Shown: in pieces, positions 50,246 through 58,764 of the stretch | Position numbering within the stretch: the stretch's first letter is position 1 | Layout of the letters: every line of letters begins with the position of its first letter | DNA from: JBDOQU01 sp039839375 | Lineage (GTDB): Bacteria; Pseudomonadota; Alphaproteobacteria; DSM-16000; Inquilinaceae | DNA length: 64,000 nt | Direction of reading: 5' to 3' | Assembly (NCBI RefSeq): GCF_039839375.1 | Contig: NZ_JBDOQU010000008.1 | Span: 62,001 to 126,000, forward strand | Notes under the pieces: generated by a model | Seen by the model: only the letters and a program-made list of their open reading frames with translations | Told to the model about the DNA's origin: nothing | Database searches by the model: none | Translations under genes and position numbers: made by a program

Positions 50246-52162
50246 TCAAGCGCGCGCCGGGGCTTCCGACCGATCCATGCCTCCCAGCGCCTGGAGCGCG
50301 GCGGCGACGATATGGGAGGCGGAGAGGCCGGCCTCCTCATATTGCCGCTCGGGCTTGTCCTGATCGACGAACCGGTCGGGCAGCGCCATCGGCCGTATCC
50401 TGAGCCCATGGTCGAGAAGCCCCTCCATCGCCAAATGATTGAGCACGAAGGAGCCGAAGCCACCGACGGAGCCCTCCTCGACGGTGAGCAGCACCTCATG
50501 CTCCGTCGCCAGCCGCCGGATGAGATCGGCGTCGAGCGGCTTGGCGAACCGGGCGTCGGCGACGGTTGCGGACAGGCCGCGCGCCGCCAGATCCTCGGCC
50601 GCCAGGAGACATTCCTTCAAGCGGCCGCCATAGCTCAACAGCGCGACCTTCGTCCCCTCGCGCAGGATGCGCCCGCGTCCGATCTCCAGCGGCAGGGGGT
50701 CGGCCGGCAACTCGACGCCCACGCCCTCCCCGCGCGGATAGCGGAAGGCGGATGGCCGGTCGTCGATCGCCGCGGCGGTGGCGACCATGCGGGCCAGTTC
50801 CGCCTCGTCGGACGCCGCCATCAGGACGAAGCCCGGCAGGCAGCCCAGATAGGCGATGTCGAAGGAACCGGCATGGGTCGCGCCGTCCGCCCCGACCAGC
50901 CCGGCGCGGTCGATCGCGAACCTGACCGGCAGCCCCTGGATCGCCACGTCGTGGACGACCTGATCGTAGGCCCGCTGCAGGAAGGTGGAGTAGATCGCTG
51001 CGAACGGCTTGAACCCTTCGGTCGCCAGCCCGGCGGCGAAGGTGACCGCATGCTGTTCGGCGATGCCGACATCGAAGCAGCGGTCGGGGAACCGGGACTG
51101 GAAGAGGTCCAGCCCGGTACCCGACGGCATGGCGGCGGTCACGGCGACGATACGGTCGTCCTTCTCCGCCTGACCGATCAGGCTTTCGGCGAAGATGCGG
51201 GTATAGCTGGGCGCGTTCGGCTTCGCCTTCGCCTGCGCGCCGGTGATGACGTCGAAGCGGGAGACGGCGTGCAGCTTGTCGGCGGATTTCTCCGCCGGCG
51301 CATAGCCCTTGCCCTTCTGAGTGACGCAATGGACCAGGATCGGCCCTTCCACCGCGTCGCGCACGTTCTGGAGAACGGGCAGCAGGTGGTCCAGATTGTG
51401 GCCGTCGATCGGGCCGACATAGAAGAAGCCCAACTCCTCGAACAGCGTCCCGCCGGTGACCAGCCCGCGGGCATATTCCTCCGCCCGCCGCGCCGCCTTC
51501 TGGATCGGCCGGGGGAATTTCTCCGCCAGCTCCTTCATGTGGTGGCGCAACGACCTGTAGGACCGGCTGGAGATCAGGCGCGACAGGTAGGCGCTCATGG
51601 CGCCCACGGGCGGCGCGATCGACATGTCGTTGTCGTTCAGCACGACGATCAGGCGGCTGTCCATCGAGCCGGCATTGTTCATCGCCTCATAGGCCATGCC
51701 GGCGCTCATCGCGCCATCGCCGATGACCGAGACGACGTTGTTCTTACGACCCGCCAGGTCGCGGCCGACCGCCATGCCCAGGCCGGCGGAGATGGAGGTC
51801 GAGCTGTGGGCCGCGCCGAACGGGTCGTAACGGCTTTCCGACCGCCGGGTGAAGCCCGACAGGCCGTCGGCCTGCCGCAGCGTGCGGATGCGGTCGCGCC
51901 GGCCGGTCAGGATCTTGTGCGGGTAGCATTGATGGCCGACATCCCAGATCACCCGGTCGGCCGGCGTGTCGAAGACGTAGTGAAGGGCGACGGTCAGTTC
52001 CACCACGCCCAGCCCCGCGCCCAGATGCCCGCCGGTGACGGAGACGGCGTCGATCGTTTCCAGCCGCAGTTCGTCCGCGACCTGACGTAGCTGATCGGGC
52101 TTCAGCGCCCGCAGGTCCGCCGGTTCGTGCAGCCGGTCCAGCAACGGCTTTCGAGACGACAT
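50246..52162 (-). CDS. dxs: 1-deoxy-D-xylulose-5-phosphate synthase
   Basis: Thiamine-diphosphate enzyme that condenses pyruvate and glyceraldehyde 3-phosphate, the first step of the MEP isoprenoid pathway. The 638-residue protein has the TPP motif GDGAMSAGMAYEAMNNAG with its closing LIVVLNDNDMSI, the pyrimidine-site Glu in VGIAEQHAVTFAAGLA, DRAGLVGADGATHAGSFDIA and a transketolase C-terminal domain. It lies next to ispA, the later prenyl-chain step. Confidence 0.96.
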   Translation of the reverse strand: MSSRKPLLDRLHEPADLRALKPDQLRQVADELRLETIDAVSVTGGHLGAGLGVVELTVALHYVFDTPADRVIWDVGHQCYPHKILTGRRDRIRTLRQADGLSGFTRRSESRYDPFGAAHSSTSISAGLGMAVGRDLAGRKNNVVSVIGDGAMSAGMAYEAMNNAGSMDSRLIVVLNDNDMSIAPPVGAMSAYLSRLISSRSYRSLRHHMKELAEKFPRPIQKAARRAEEYARGLVTGGTLFEELGFFYVGPIDGHNLDHLLPVLQNVRDAVEGPILVHCVTQKGKGYAPAEKSADKLHAVSRFDVITGAQAKAKPNAPSYTRIFAESLIGQAEKDDRIVAVTAAMPSGTGLDLFQSRFPDRCFDVGIAEQHAVTFAAGLATEGFKPFAAIYSTFLQRAYDQVVHDVAIQGLPVRFAIDRAGLVGADGATHAGSFDIAYLGCLPGFVLMAASDEAELARMVATAAAIDDRPSAFRYPRGEGVGVELPADPLPLEIGRGRILREGTKVALLSYGGRLKECLLAAEDLAARGLSATVADARFAKPLDADLIRRLATEHEVLLTVEEGSVGGFGSFVLNHLAMEGLLDHGLRIRPMALPDRFVDQDKPERQYEEAGLSASHIVAAALQALGGMDRSEAPARA

Positions 52163-52305
52163 GTCAAAAAACTCCCAACCTTCATCCGGCCCATCGGCAA
52201 CGGGTCGGATGACCCTTTCGCATCTTCAGAGAACGACATTCCCAGAATGATGTTGCGACTAAGCAAGAGGAATAAGGAAAAGGTACGGCAAGCAGGGCCA
52301 AGATG

Positions 52306-53208
52306 TCACACCCGGCGCTCCACGACATAGCGCGCGACCGCGCGAAGCATGTCGGCGCGGTCTTCGAAGACGTCAAGATGCGCGATCGCCTGATCGGCCA
52401 GCATGCGCGCCTGCGCCCGCGCCCTTTCCACCCCCAGGATCGAGACGAAGGTCGCCTTCCCGGCGGTCGCGTCCTTGCCGGTCTTCTTGCCGACCTCCTC
52501 CTCCCGCCCCTCGACATCCAGAAGATCGTCGGCGATCTGGAAGGCGAGGCCGAGATCGTGGGCGTAGGCGTGCAGGGCCTGGCGGCGCGTGCCGTCCGCC
52601 TTCCCCAGCACCGCCCCGGCCTCGCAGGCGAAGGCGAAAAGCTCCCCCGTCTTCATCCTTTGCAGCCGGGTGATGGCGTCGGTGTCGAACTGCTTGCGCT
52701 CCGCCAGCATGTCCAGCGTCTGGCCGCCGACCATGCCGTGGCCGCCGGCGGCCACCGCGAGCGCATGGACCAGGGCGCAGCGCACCTGCGGATCGGCGTG
52801 GGTTTCCGGATTCGCCAGGATCTCGAAGGCCAGCGTCAGCAGCGCGTCGCCGGCCAGAACGGCCGTCGCCTCGTCATATTCGACATGGACCGTCGGCTTG
52901 CCCCGGCGCATCGTGTCGTCATCCATCGCCGGCAGGTCGTCATGGACTAGCGAATAGCAGTGGACGCATTCGACCGCCGCCGCGACGCGAAGCGCGCAGG
53001 CCTCCGCCACGCCGAACAGCCTGGCCCCGGACAGCACCAGGAACGGCCGCAGACGCTTTCCGCCGCCAAGCGTGGCGTAGCGCATGGCCGCGAAAAGCGG
53101 GGCTTCGGTATCGACAGGTTTGGGCAGCAGCCGGTCGAGCGTCCGTTCGACCCGCGCGGCCGCATCAGCGATCGCCGGCTGCACCGTCGGAGCGAGCGCC
53201 GTCGTCAT
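52306..53208 (-). CDS. ispA: polyprenyl (farnesyl) diphosphate synthase
   Basis: Class I trans-prenyltransferase of 300 residues, making geranyl/farnesyl diphosphate from IPP and DMAPP. It has LGGGKRLRPFLVLSGA, the first Asp-rich motif DDLPAMDDD (90-98) and the second motif AFQIADDLLDVEG (Asp pair near 233). Overlap with the xseB stop by ATGA gives the common xseB-ispA-dxs order, so these three are likely one transcript. Confidence 0.94.
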   Translation of the reverse strand: MTTALAPTVQPAIADAAARVERTLDRLLPKPVDTEAPLFAAMRYATLGGGKRLRPFLVLSGARLFGVAEACALRVAAAVECVHCYSLVHDDLPAMDDDTMRRGKPTVHVEYDEATAVLAGDALLTLAFEILANPETHADPQVRCALVHALAVAAGGHGMVGGQTLDMLAERKQFDTDAITRLQRMKTGELFAFACEAGAVLGKADGTRRQALHAYAHDLGLAFQIADDLLDVEGREEEVGKKTGKDATAGKATFVSILGVERARAQARMLADQAIAHLDVFEDRADMLRAVARYVVERRV

Positions 53209-53456
53209 TCAAGAGCAGCCGGAGCAGTGGAGACGGCGCCGTCGGCGGCCTTCGCGATCCGGTCCACCTTCAACTGGGCGTCCCGCAGCTTGTTCTCGCA
53301 ATGCCGCTTCAGCAACGCGCCGCGTTCGTAGGAGTGGATCGATTCCTCCAGCCTGGCCGCGCCGCCTTCCAGCTCGCGGACGATCTTCTCCAGTTCCGCC
53401 AGCGCGTCTTCGAAGCTCATGCCGGCGATGTCGGGAGGAATGGGGGTTTCGGCCAT
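53205..53456 (-). CDS. xseB: exodeoxyribonuclease VII small subunit
   Basis: Small subunit of a single-strand-specific exonuclease; several copies bind one XseA. The 83-residue protein has the family core SFEDALAELEKIVRELEGG, LEESIHSYERGALLKRHCEN and KLRDAQLKVDRI in two helices. It overlaps ispA by 4 bp. xseA is not in the window. Confidence 0.94.
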   Translation of the reverse strand: MAETPIPPDIAGMSFEDALAELEKIVRELEGGAARLEESIHSYERGALLKRHCENKLRDAQLKVDRIAKAADGAVSTAPAALE

Positions 53457-53551
53457 GGTGTCTGCCGTTCCTGCGGGATTAAGGAAGGGTGCGCGGTTCT
53501 TCGATGGAAGGCGCGCACTCTATGCCGGGGCCGGACCGCCCGCAACCCGAG

Positions 53552-54481
53552 TCACAGGATCAGAAGCTCTCTGACATGGGCCGCCGCGGAAGCCGCCAGC
53601 GCGCCCGGATGATACCCCCCTTCCAGGGTCGAGACGATGCGCCCGCAGCAAAGATCGGCCGCCAGTGCGCCGAGCCGGGAAGTCGCCCAGGCGAAATCAT
53701 CCTCCGTCAGGTCGAGGCCGGCCAGAGGATCAAGCGCATGGGCGTCGAAGCCGGCGGAGATCATCAGGAGGTCGGGGCCGAACCGCTCCAGCGCCGGCAG
53801 CACGTCACGGGCCATGGCGTCGCGGAATTCCGGAGAGCCCGCGCCGGCCGGCAGCGGGATGTTGACGATATTGCCGTGGCCCCCCGTCTCATGGGCATGC
53901 CCGGTGCCGGGGAACAGCGGCGCCTGATGGATCGACGCATAGAACAGGTTCGGATCGTTCCAGAATATCGCCTGGGTGCCGTTGCCATGGTGGACATCGA
54001 AGTCCACCACCGCCACACGCCGCGCCCCGTGGGCCGCCCGGGCGTGCAGCGCGCCGATCGCGACATTGTTGAAGAGGCAGAAGCCCATGATCCGTTCGGG
54101 CTCCGCATGATGGCCGGGCGGCCGGACGGCGCAGAAGGCGTTGCGCCCCTGCCCGTCCATCACGGCATCGACCGCCGCCACGACGGCGCCGGCGGCCCTC
54201 AACGCGGCCTCCCCCGATCCGGGCGAGATGACCGTGTCGCCATCGATGTCGCGCCATCCGGTTTCCGGGATGATCGCCAGGGCTCGGCGGACATGATCGG
54301 CGGGATGGACGCGGGTAAGCTGGTCGATCGTCGCCCTGGGCGCGTCGCGGCGGTCGAGGAACATGAACGCCTCACCCTCCAGCGCGGCGCGAACCGCGCG
54401 CAGGCGAGCGGCGCATTCCGGATGGCCCGGCCCGGTATCATGATCCAGGCAGGAATCGTGGGCGAACAGGAGCGTGTTCAC
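53552..54481 (-). CDS. histone deacetylase-family (acetoin utilization/AcuC-like) hydrolase
   Basis: Zinc amidohydrolase of 309 residues in the arginase/deacetylase superfamily. It has RPPGHHAEPERIMGFCLFNN (catalytic His pair), VAVVDFDVHHGNGTQ (zinc Asp and His), GTGHAHETGGHGN and ISAGFDAHALDPLAGL (zinc Asp). The cellular substrate is unknown; bacterial members act on acetylated proteins, polyamines or small molecules. The GTG start overlaps the stop of the TusA-like gene (GTGA), an unusual pairing with a sulphur-carrier gene. Confidence 0.9.
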   Translation of the reverse strand: MNTLLFAHDSCLDHDTGPGHPECAARLRAVRAALEGEAFMFLDRRDAPRATIDQLTRVHPADHVRRALAIIPETGWRDIDGDTVISPGSGEAALRAAGAVVAAVDAVMDGQGRNAFCAVRPPGHHAEPERIMGFCLFNNVAIGALHARAAHGARRVAVVDFDVHHGNGTQAIFWNDPNLFYASIHQAPLFPGTGHAHETGGHGNIVNIPLPAGAGSPEFRDAMARDVLPALERFGPDLLMISAGFDAHALDPLAGLDLTEDDFAWATSRLGALAADLCCGRIVSTLEGGYHPGALAASAAAHVRELLIL

Positions 54482-54708
54482 CCCGTCTTCTCGATCCTGT
54501 AGACAGCGACGCCCTCGCCGATATCCTCAACGCCCAGCAGCCTGTGGCCGGTCGCTTCGCAGAAGGCGGGAAAGTCCTTGTGGGCCGCCGGGTCGGTGGC
54601 CTGGATCTCCAGCACGTCGCCAGCCGCCAGATCCTTCAGCGCCTTCCGCGCCTTCAGGACCGGCATCGGGCAGATAAGGTCACGGGCATCCAGCAGGCTG
54701 ACTGTCAT
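54478..54708 (-). CDS. TusA/SirA-family sulphur carrier protein
   Basis: 76-residue protein with the diagnostic DLICPMPVLKARKALKDL, whose Cys accepts persulphide sulphur, followed by DVLEIQATDPAAHKDFPAFC. TusA proteins relay sulphur for tRNA thiolation, molybdenum cofactor and sulphur oxidation. The gene leads a two-gene unit with the HDAC-like enzyme and diverges from an ArsR regulator with appropriately placed cysteines. Confidence 0.9.
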   Translation of the reverse strand: MTVSLLDARDLICPMPVLKARKALKDLAAGDVLEIQATDPAAHKDFPAFCEATGHRLLGVEDIGEGVAVYRIEKTG

Positions 54709-54827
54709 GGGAAATTCGGGCGCTCAGGCGAAATCATGAATCTCCGAACGGTAACGTTCCCCATCATTCCATGCAATGAAGCCGGCCGGCCGGAGCGGTT
54801 TTGATCGGCGCCCGCCAAAATCTCTTG

Positions 54828-54838
54828 TATTTTAAATA
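54828..54838. promoter_or_regulatory. AT-rich palindrome between the tusA-like and arsR-type genes
   Basis: TATTT-T-AAATA sits in an otherwise GC-rich 178-bp divergent gap, 49 bp before the regulator ATG. BigR-type ArsR proteins bind AT-rich inverted repeats of this kind, so it is a candidate operator. Confidence 0.5.
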
Positions 54839-54886
54839 TAATCCGTCTTTCTTAGCGGACGACTTGCCACTTTTGGGTGTTTACCG

Positions 54887-55231
54887 ATGAACCTGCTCAG
54901 CCTGCCGATCAACACCCAGAAGGCGACCGCCCTTCTGAAGGCGATGAGCAACGAAAAGCGGCTGCAGATTCTCTGCCTGCTGGCGGATGGCGAGAAGTCG
55001 GTCAGCGCGCTGGAGAAGGTGGTGGATCTGAGCCAGTCCGCCCTGTCCCAGCATCTGGCGAGATTGCGTCAGGACGATCTGGTGACGACCCGCCGGTCGG
55101 CGCAGACGATCTACTATTCGCTGCAGGACGACCGGGCGATCCGCATCCTGCGGACGCTCCACGATATCTACTGCCCCGGCGAATCGGCCCGCGCCGCCAA
55201 CCACCCGAACTGCGGCGAAGTCGCGGCCTGA
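54887..55231 (+). CDS. ArsR-family regulator, possibly a persulphide sensor (BigR/SqrR-like)
   Basis: 114-residue winged-helix repressor with KAMSNEKRLQILCLLADGEK, LSQSALSQHLARLRQDDLVT and QTIYYSLQD. It has Cys30 in the first helix region and Cys96 (DIYCPGES) near the last helix, plus Cys109. Two cysteines at comparable places form the reactive-sulphur switch in BigR and SqrR; the metal ligands of ArsR/SmtB (CVC or DxH sets) are not obvious. The divergent tusA-like gene supports a sulphur signal. The sensing mechanism is inferred. Confidence 0.82.
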   Translation: MNLLSLPINTQKATALLKAMSNEKRLQILCLLADGEKSVSALEKVVDLSQSALSQHLARLRQDDLVTTRRSAQTIYYSLQDDRAIRILRTLHDIYCPGESARAANHPNCGEVAA

Positions 55232-55238
55232 TCCGGCT

Positions 55239-55622
55239 TCAGCGGGCGCGCCAGGCGCCGGCGGCCACCGCCAGCCATCCCAGGATCATCAGGGTTCCGC
55301 CAATGGGCGCGACCGCGCCGAGGATTCCCGGCGCGCCGAACGCCAGCCCGTAGAGCGCGCCGGCGAAGATCAGCGGGCCGAGGATGAAGCAGAGAATCGC
55401 GATTTGCCGCCATAGGGTCGCGAAACCGGCCGGAGCCAGCGCCAGCAGCGCGACCGCGTGAACGAGCTGGTATTGCCCGCCGGTCTCCAGCAGGGCGACA
55501 GCATCCGGACCCGCACCGTGGGCGGCGAAGGCGCCGAAGCCGACGGCCAGCGCGCCATGCAGCCCCGCCGCCAGCAAAGCTGGCCGTCTTCCCCTCGCGG
55601 TATCGTCGTCGGCGCGGCGCAT
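55239..55622 (-). CDS. DUF423 family small membrane protein
   Basis: 127-residue protein of unknown function with about four membrane helices and the family pattern GLHGALAVGFGAFAAHG, then ETGGQYQLVHAVALLALA and GGTLMILGWLAVA. The start MRRADDDTARGRR at 55622 is 4 bp after the ilvD stop. It converges with the ArsR gene, whose stop is 7 bp away, leaving no room for a terminator. Confidence 0.85.
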   Translation of the reverse strand: MRRADDDTARGRRPALLAAGLHGALAVGFGAFAAHGAGPDAVALLETGGQYQLVHAVALLALAPAGFATLWRQIAILCFILGPLIFAGALYGLAFGAPGILGAVAPIGGTLMILGWLAVAAGAWRAR

Positions 55623-55626
55623 CGGG

Positions 55627-57462
55627 CTATTCCGGCAGGATACGGACCGCCCCCTTGTCGGCGGAAGAGGCGAAGGCGGCATAAGCCTTCAGCGCCGTGG
55701 TCACATTGCGCCTGCGCGGGGCCGCGGGCTTCCAGCCGAGCCTGTCCTGCTCGGCGCGGCGGGCCGCCAGCTCCTCGTCAGAGAGGGCAAGATTGATCGT
55801 TCGACCGGGAATGTCGATTTCGATGATGTCGCCGTTGCGCACCAGGCCGATCGTTCCGCCCTGCGCCGCCTCAGGCGAGGCGTGGCCGATGGAAAGCCCC
55901 GAAGTGCCGCCCGAGAACCGGCCGTCGGTGACCAGCGCGCAGGCTTTGCCTAGGCCCCGCGATTTAAGGTAGCTGGTCGGGTAGAGCATCTCCTGCATCC
56001 CCGGCCCGCCCTTGGGGCCTTCGTAGCGGATCACCACCACGTCGCCCGCCTTGACCTCCTTGTTGAGGATGCCCGCCACGGCGGCGTCCTGACTTTCATA
56101 GACGATTGCCGGACCGATGAACTTCAGGATGGATTCATCCACGCCCGCGGTTTTCACGATGCAGCCATCCAGCGCGATATTGCCCTTGAGGACCGCCAGA
56201 CCGCCATCCTTCGAGAAGGGATGTGCGACCGAACGGATCACGCCCTTTTCGCGATCGAGATCCAGCTCTTCCCAACGGGCGTTCTGGCTGAAGGCGGTCT
56301 GCGTCGGAACGCCGCCCGGAGCCGCCTTGAAGAAATCGCGCACGCTCTCGCTTTCGGTGCGGTCGATCGCCCAGCGGTCGATCGCCTCGCCCAGAGTGGG
56401 CGCATGGACCGTCGGCGTGTCGCGGTGGATCAGCCCGCCCGCCTCCAACTGGCCAAGGATCGCCATGATGCCCCCGGCGCGATGGACGTCCTCCATATGC
56501 ACGTCCTGCTTGGCCGGGGCGACCTTCGACAGGCAGGGCACGTTGCGCGACAGCGCGTCGATGTCGTCCAGCGTGAAGTCGATCCCGCCCTCATGCGCGG
56601 CGGCAAGGATGTGCAACACCGTGTTGGTGGAGCCGCCCATGGCGATGTCGAGCGACATGGCGTTCTCGAAAGCCTGCTTGTTCGCCACGTTGCGCGGCAG
56701 GACCGAAGCATCGTCCTGTTCGTAATGGCGCCTTGCAATGTCCACGATGAGATGGCCCGCCTCGACGAACAGGCGCTTTCGGTCCTCATGGGTGGCAAGC
56801 GTCGACCCGTTGCCCGGCAGCGAGAGGCCAAGAGCCTCGGTCAGGCAGTTCATAGAGTTCGCCGTGAACATGCCCGAGCACGAACCGCAGGTCGGGCAGG
56901 CCGAGCGCTCGATGACCTCCAGATCGGAATCCGAGACATTCTCATCCGCGGCGGCGACCATGGCGTCGACCAGATCCAGCGCCTGAGTCTTGCCGCGCAG
57001 AACGACCTTGCCGGCCTCCATCGGTCCGCCCGAGACGAAGATCGCGGGGATGTTCAGCCGCATCGCCGCGTTGAGCATGCCGGGCGTGATCTTGTCGCAG
57101 TTCGAGATGCAGACCATGGCGTCGGCGCAATGGGCGTTGACCATATACTCGACGCTGTCGGCGATGATCTCACGCGACGGCAGCGAGTAGAGCATGCCGT
57201 CATGCCCCATGGCGATACCGTCATCCACCGCGATGGTGTTGAACTCTTTCGCGATGCCGCCTGCCGCCTCGATCTCGCGCGCGACGAGCTGGCCCAGATC
57301 CTTCAGATGGACATGGCCGGGAACGAACTGGGTGAAGGAATTGACCACGGCGATGATAGGTTTGCCGAAATCTCCGTCCTTCACGCCGGTCGCGCGCCAG
57401 AGGCCGCGGGCTCCGGCCATGTTGCGGCCATGCGTGGTGGTTCTTGAACGATAGGCTGGCAT
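55627..57462 (-). CDS. ilvD: dihydroxy-acid dehydratase
   Basis: Iron-sulphur enzyme of valine, isoleucine, leucine and pantothenate synthesis. The 611-residue protein begins MPAYRSRTTTHGRNMAGARG, almost the same as E. coli IlvD, which fixes the start. Cluster cysteines are in CISNCDKITPGM and ACPTCGSCSGMFTANSMNCL. The length and the LVTDGRFSGGTSGLSIGHAS region fit the [4Fe-4S]/[2Fe-2S] IlvD/Edd family; the branched-chain precursor name is favoured over Edd by N-terminal identity. Confidence 0.95.
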   Translation of the reverse strand: MPAYRSRTTTHGRNMAGARGLWRATGVKDGDFGKPIIAVVNSFTQFVPGHVHLKDLGQLVAREIEAAGGIAKEFNTIAVDDGIAMGHDGMLYSLPSREIIADSVEYMVNAHCADAMVCISNCDKITPGMLNAAMRLNIPAIFVSGGPMEAGKVVLRGKTQALDLVDAMVAAADENVSDSDLEVIERSACPTCGSCSGMFTANSMNCLTEALGLSLPGNGSTLATHEDRKRLFVEAGHLIVDIARRHYEQDDASVLPRNVANKQAFENAMSLDIAMGGSTNTVLHILAAAHEGGIDFTLDDIDALSRNVPCLSKVAPAKQDVHMEDVHRAGGIMAILGQLEAGGLIHRDTPTVHAPTLGEAIDRWAIDRTESESVRDFFKAAPGGVPTQTAFSQNARWEELDLDREKGVIRSVAHPFSKDGGLAVLKGNIALDGCIVKTAGVDESILKFIGPAIVYESQDAAVAGILNKEVKAGDVVVIRYEGPKGGPGMQEMLYPTSYLKSRGLGKACALVTDGRFSGGTSGLSIGHASPEAAQGGTIGLVRNGDIIEIDIPGRTINLALSDEELAARRAEQDRLGWKPAAPRRRNVTTALKAYAAFASSADKGAVRILPE

Positions 57463-57534
57463 CGGGCTGTCATCTTCTGCTTGCGTGTCGCTCCGAACAG
57501 AGCAGGACGGTGTGCTTGACGCAAGTCGCATCGA

Positions 57535-58026
57535 TCATGATTGATGAAGAGGCTTCTCGTAACGCCAGACCTCAAGCCGGAAGATGCCGTCAGGCGTTTC
57601 CAGTTCGCTGGTCATAGGTCCTTTCCGATGCCAACCGTTCTTCTCGTAGAATCGTGCGGCACGGTCGTTGCCGATCGCGCATGCCAGCCAGGCGGTCGTC
57701 ACGCCACAGGCGGACAGGCGGTTTTCGCCATCGGCGAGCAGAGCGGCCGCGATTCCCGAACCTCTCGCGTCCGCCGAAACATAGAGTTGGTAGAGTTCGT
57801 CCTGCTTGACCATGCAGAAGCCGGTGGGGTGGCCCGGCGCACCCGCCACGCGCGTGTGGGCCAGATTATCGGCAAGCCTCTGGCGGAAGCTCTCGAGGGT
57901 GCGACGCCTGGCCAATTCGGCGGGAAGGATGCGAGCATGGGCGTCCCGCCATCCGTCGTGCCAAAGCCGCGCCAAGGGATCGATGTCGACGCTTTCCGCA
58001 TCCCGCATTGCGGGGGAATGGCGCAT
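57535..58026 (-). CDS. GNAT-family N-acetyltransferase
   Basis: 163-residue acetyltransferase with the GNAT acetyl-CoA motif in LYVSADARGSGIAAALLADG and a C-terminal NDRAARFYEKNGWHRKG motif. The substrate is unknown; small molecule and protein N-termini are both possible. The ATG at 58026 is chosen as the first in-frame ATG near the conserved part; an ATG six codons later is also possible. It is 72 bp upstream of ilvD but probably unrelated to it. Confidence 0.82.
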   Translation of the reverse strand: MRHSPAMRDAESVDIDPLARLWHDGWRDAHARILPAELARRRTLESFRQRLADNLAHTRVAGAPGHPTGFCMVKQDELYQLYVSADARGSGIAAALLADGENRLSACGVTTAWLACAIGNDRAARFYEKNGWHRKGPMTSELETPDGIFRLEVWRYEKPLHQS

Positions 58027-58097
58027 GGCGGTGGCCCTACCTATAGCCTGTATCGTCCGCCGGCCTTCCGGCTTCAATAGAGCGAGACGGTGGAGGC

Positions 58098-58682
58098 CTA
58101 CCGCGCGACCTCCGCCGTCACGCCGATCGAGGGGATGGTGTTCTGGATATCGGTGTCGGGGATGCGCCGGAAGACGGGATCGCAATAGAGGCCCTTCAGC
58201 GCGTTCGCCGGATAGTTGCCGCTCCCGCCCCCGCTGGACATCCCGCCGAAGAAGGTCTGGAAGGCGACGCAGCCGATATCGCCGACGGAGAAATGCTCAT
58301 ATTCCGATGGTCCCAGCGGGGTGGCGATGGTCCCCTGCTCACCCCAGGCGAAGCGTGTCGCGTCTTCCGCGCCCCAGCTTTTCACGACGAATTCGCGAAG
58401 ATCGGCTTCCTCGCGGACAGGAACGCCCGCCGTCGATTCGCGCAGCACGAGCTGGAAGAAACGCCGCGAGGGATCGATCGGCGTCACCCAGCGCTCATAC
58501 CGGACGGTGGTGTTGAGGTCGATGACGTAGCGCCGGATATTCCCGCTGCCGAAGGCGGAGACCGGCACGACGAGATGGGCTTCCTCCGGCGGCATCGGCC
58601 GCCAAGTCTGCGCCCAGGAAGGTCCTCCGGCGAGGGTCGCCGCGATCATCAGGGAGGCCATCAGCCATCGCATGCGGATCAT
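58098..58682 (-). CDS. predicted secreted protein of unknown function
   Basis: 194-residue protein that I do not recognise. The first 24 residues form a signal peptide (MIRMRWLMASLMIAATLAGG, cleavage near SWA-Q). The rest looks like a small mixed beta domain with two Cys (DIGCVAFQTFFGG and LKGLYCDPVFRR), which could form a disulphide in the periplasm, and a Gly/Ser run (MSSGGGSGNY). It lies between a GNAT gene and the TrpXYZ-like transporter, all on the minus strand. Confidence 0.75.
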   Translation of the reverse strand: MIRMRWLMASLMIAATLAGGPSWAQTWRPMPPEEAHLVVPVSAFGSGNIRRYVIDLNTTVRYERWVTPIDPSRRFFQLVLRESTAGVPVREEADLREFVVKSWGAEDATRFAWGEQGTIATPLGPSEYEHFSVGDIGCVAFQTFFGGMSSGGGSGNYPANALKGLYCDPVFRRIPDTDIQNTIPSIGVTAEVAR

Positions 58683-58764
58683 GCCCGTCTCTCCTCCGTT
58701 CGGTTACGATCGCCATCGTCTCTGGTCATCGTCTGGGGCCATCTTGACGGCACGATGGCGCGGA

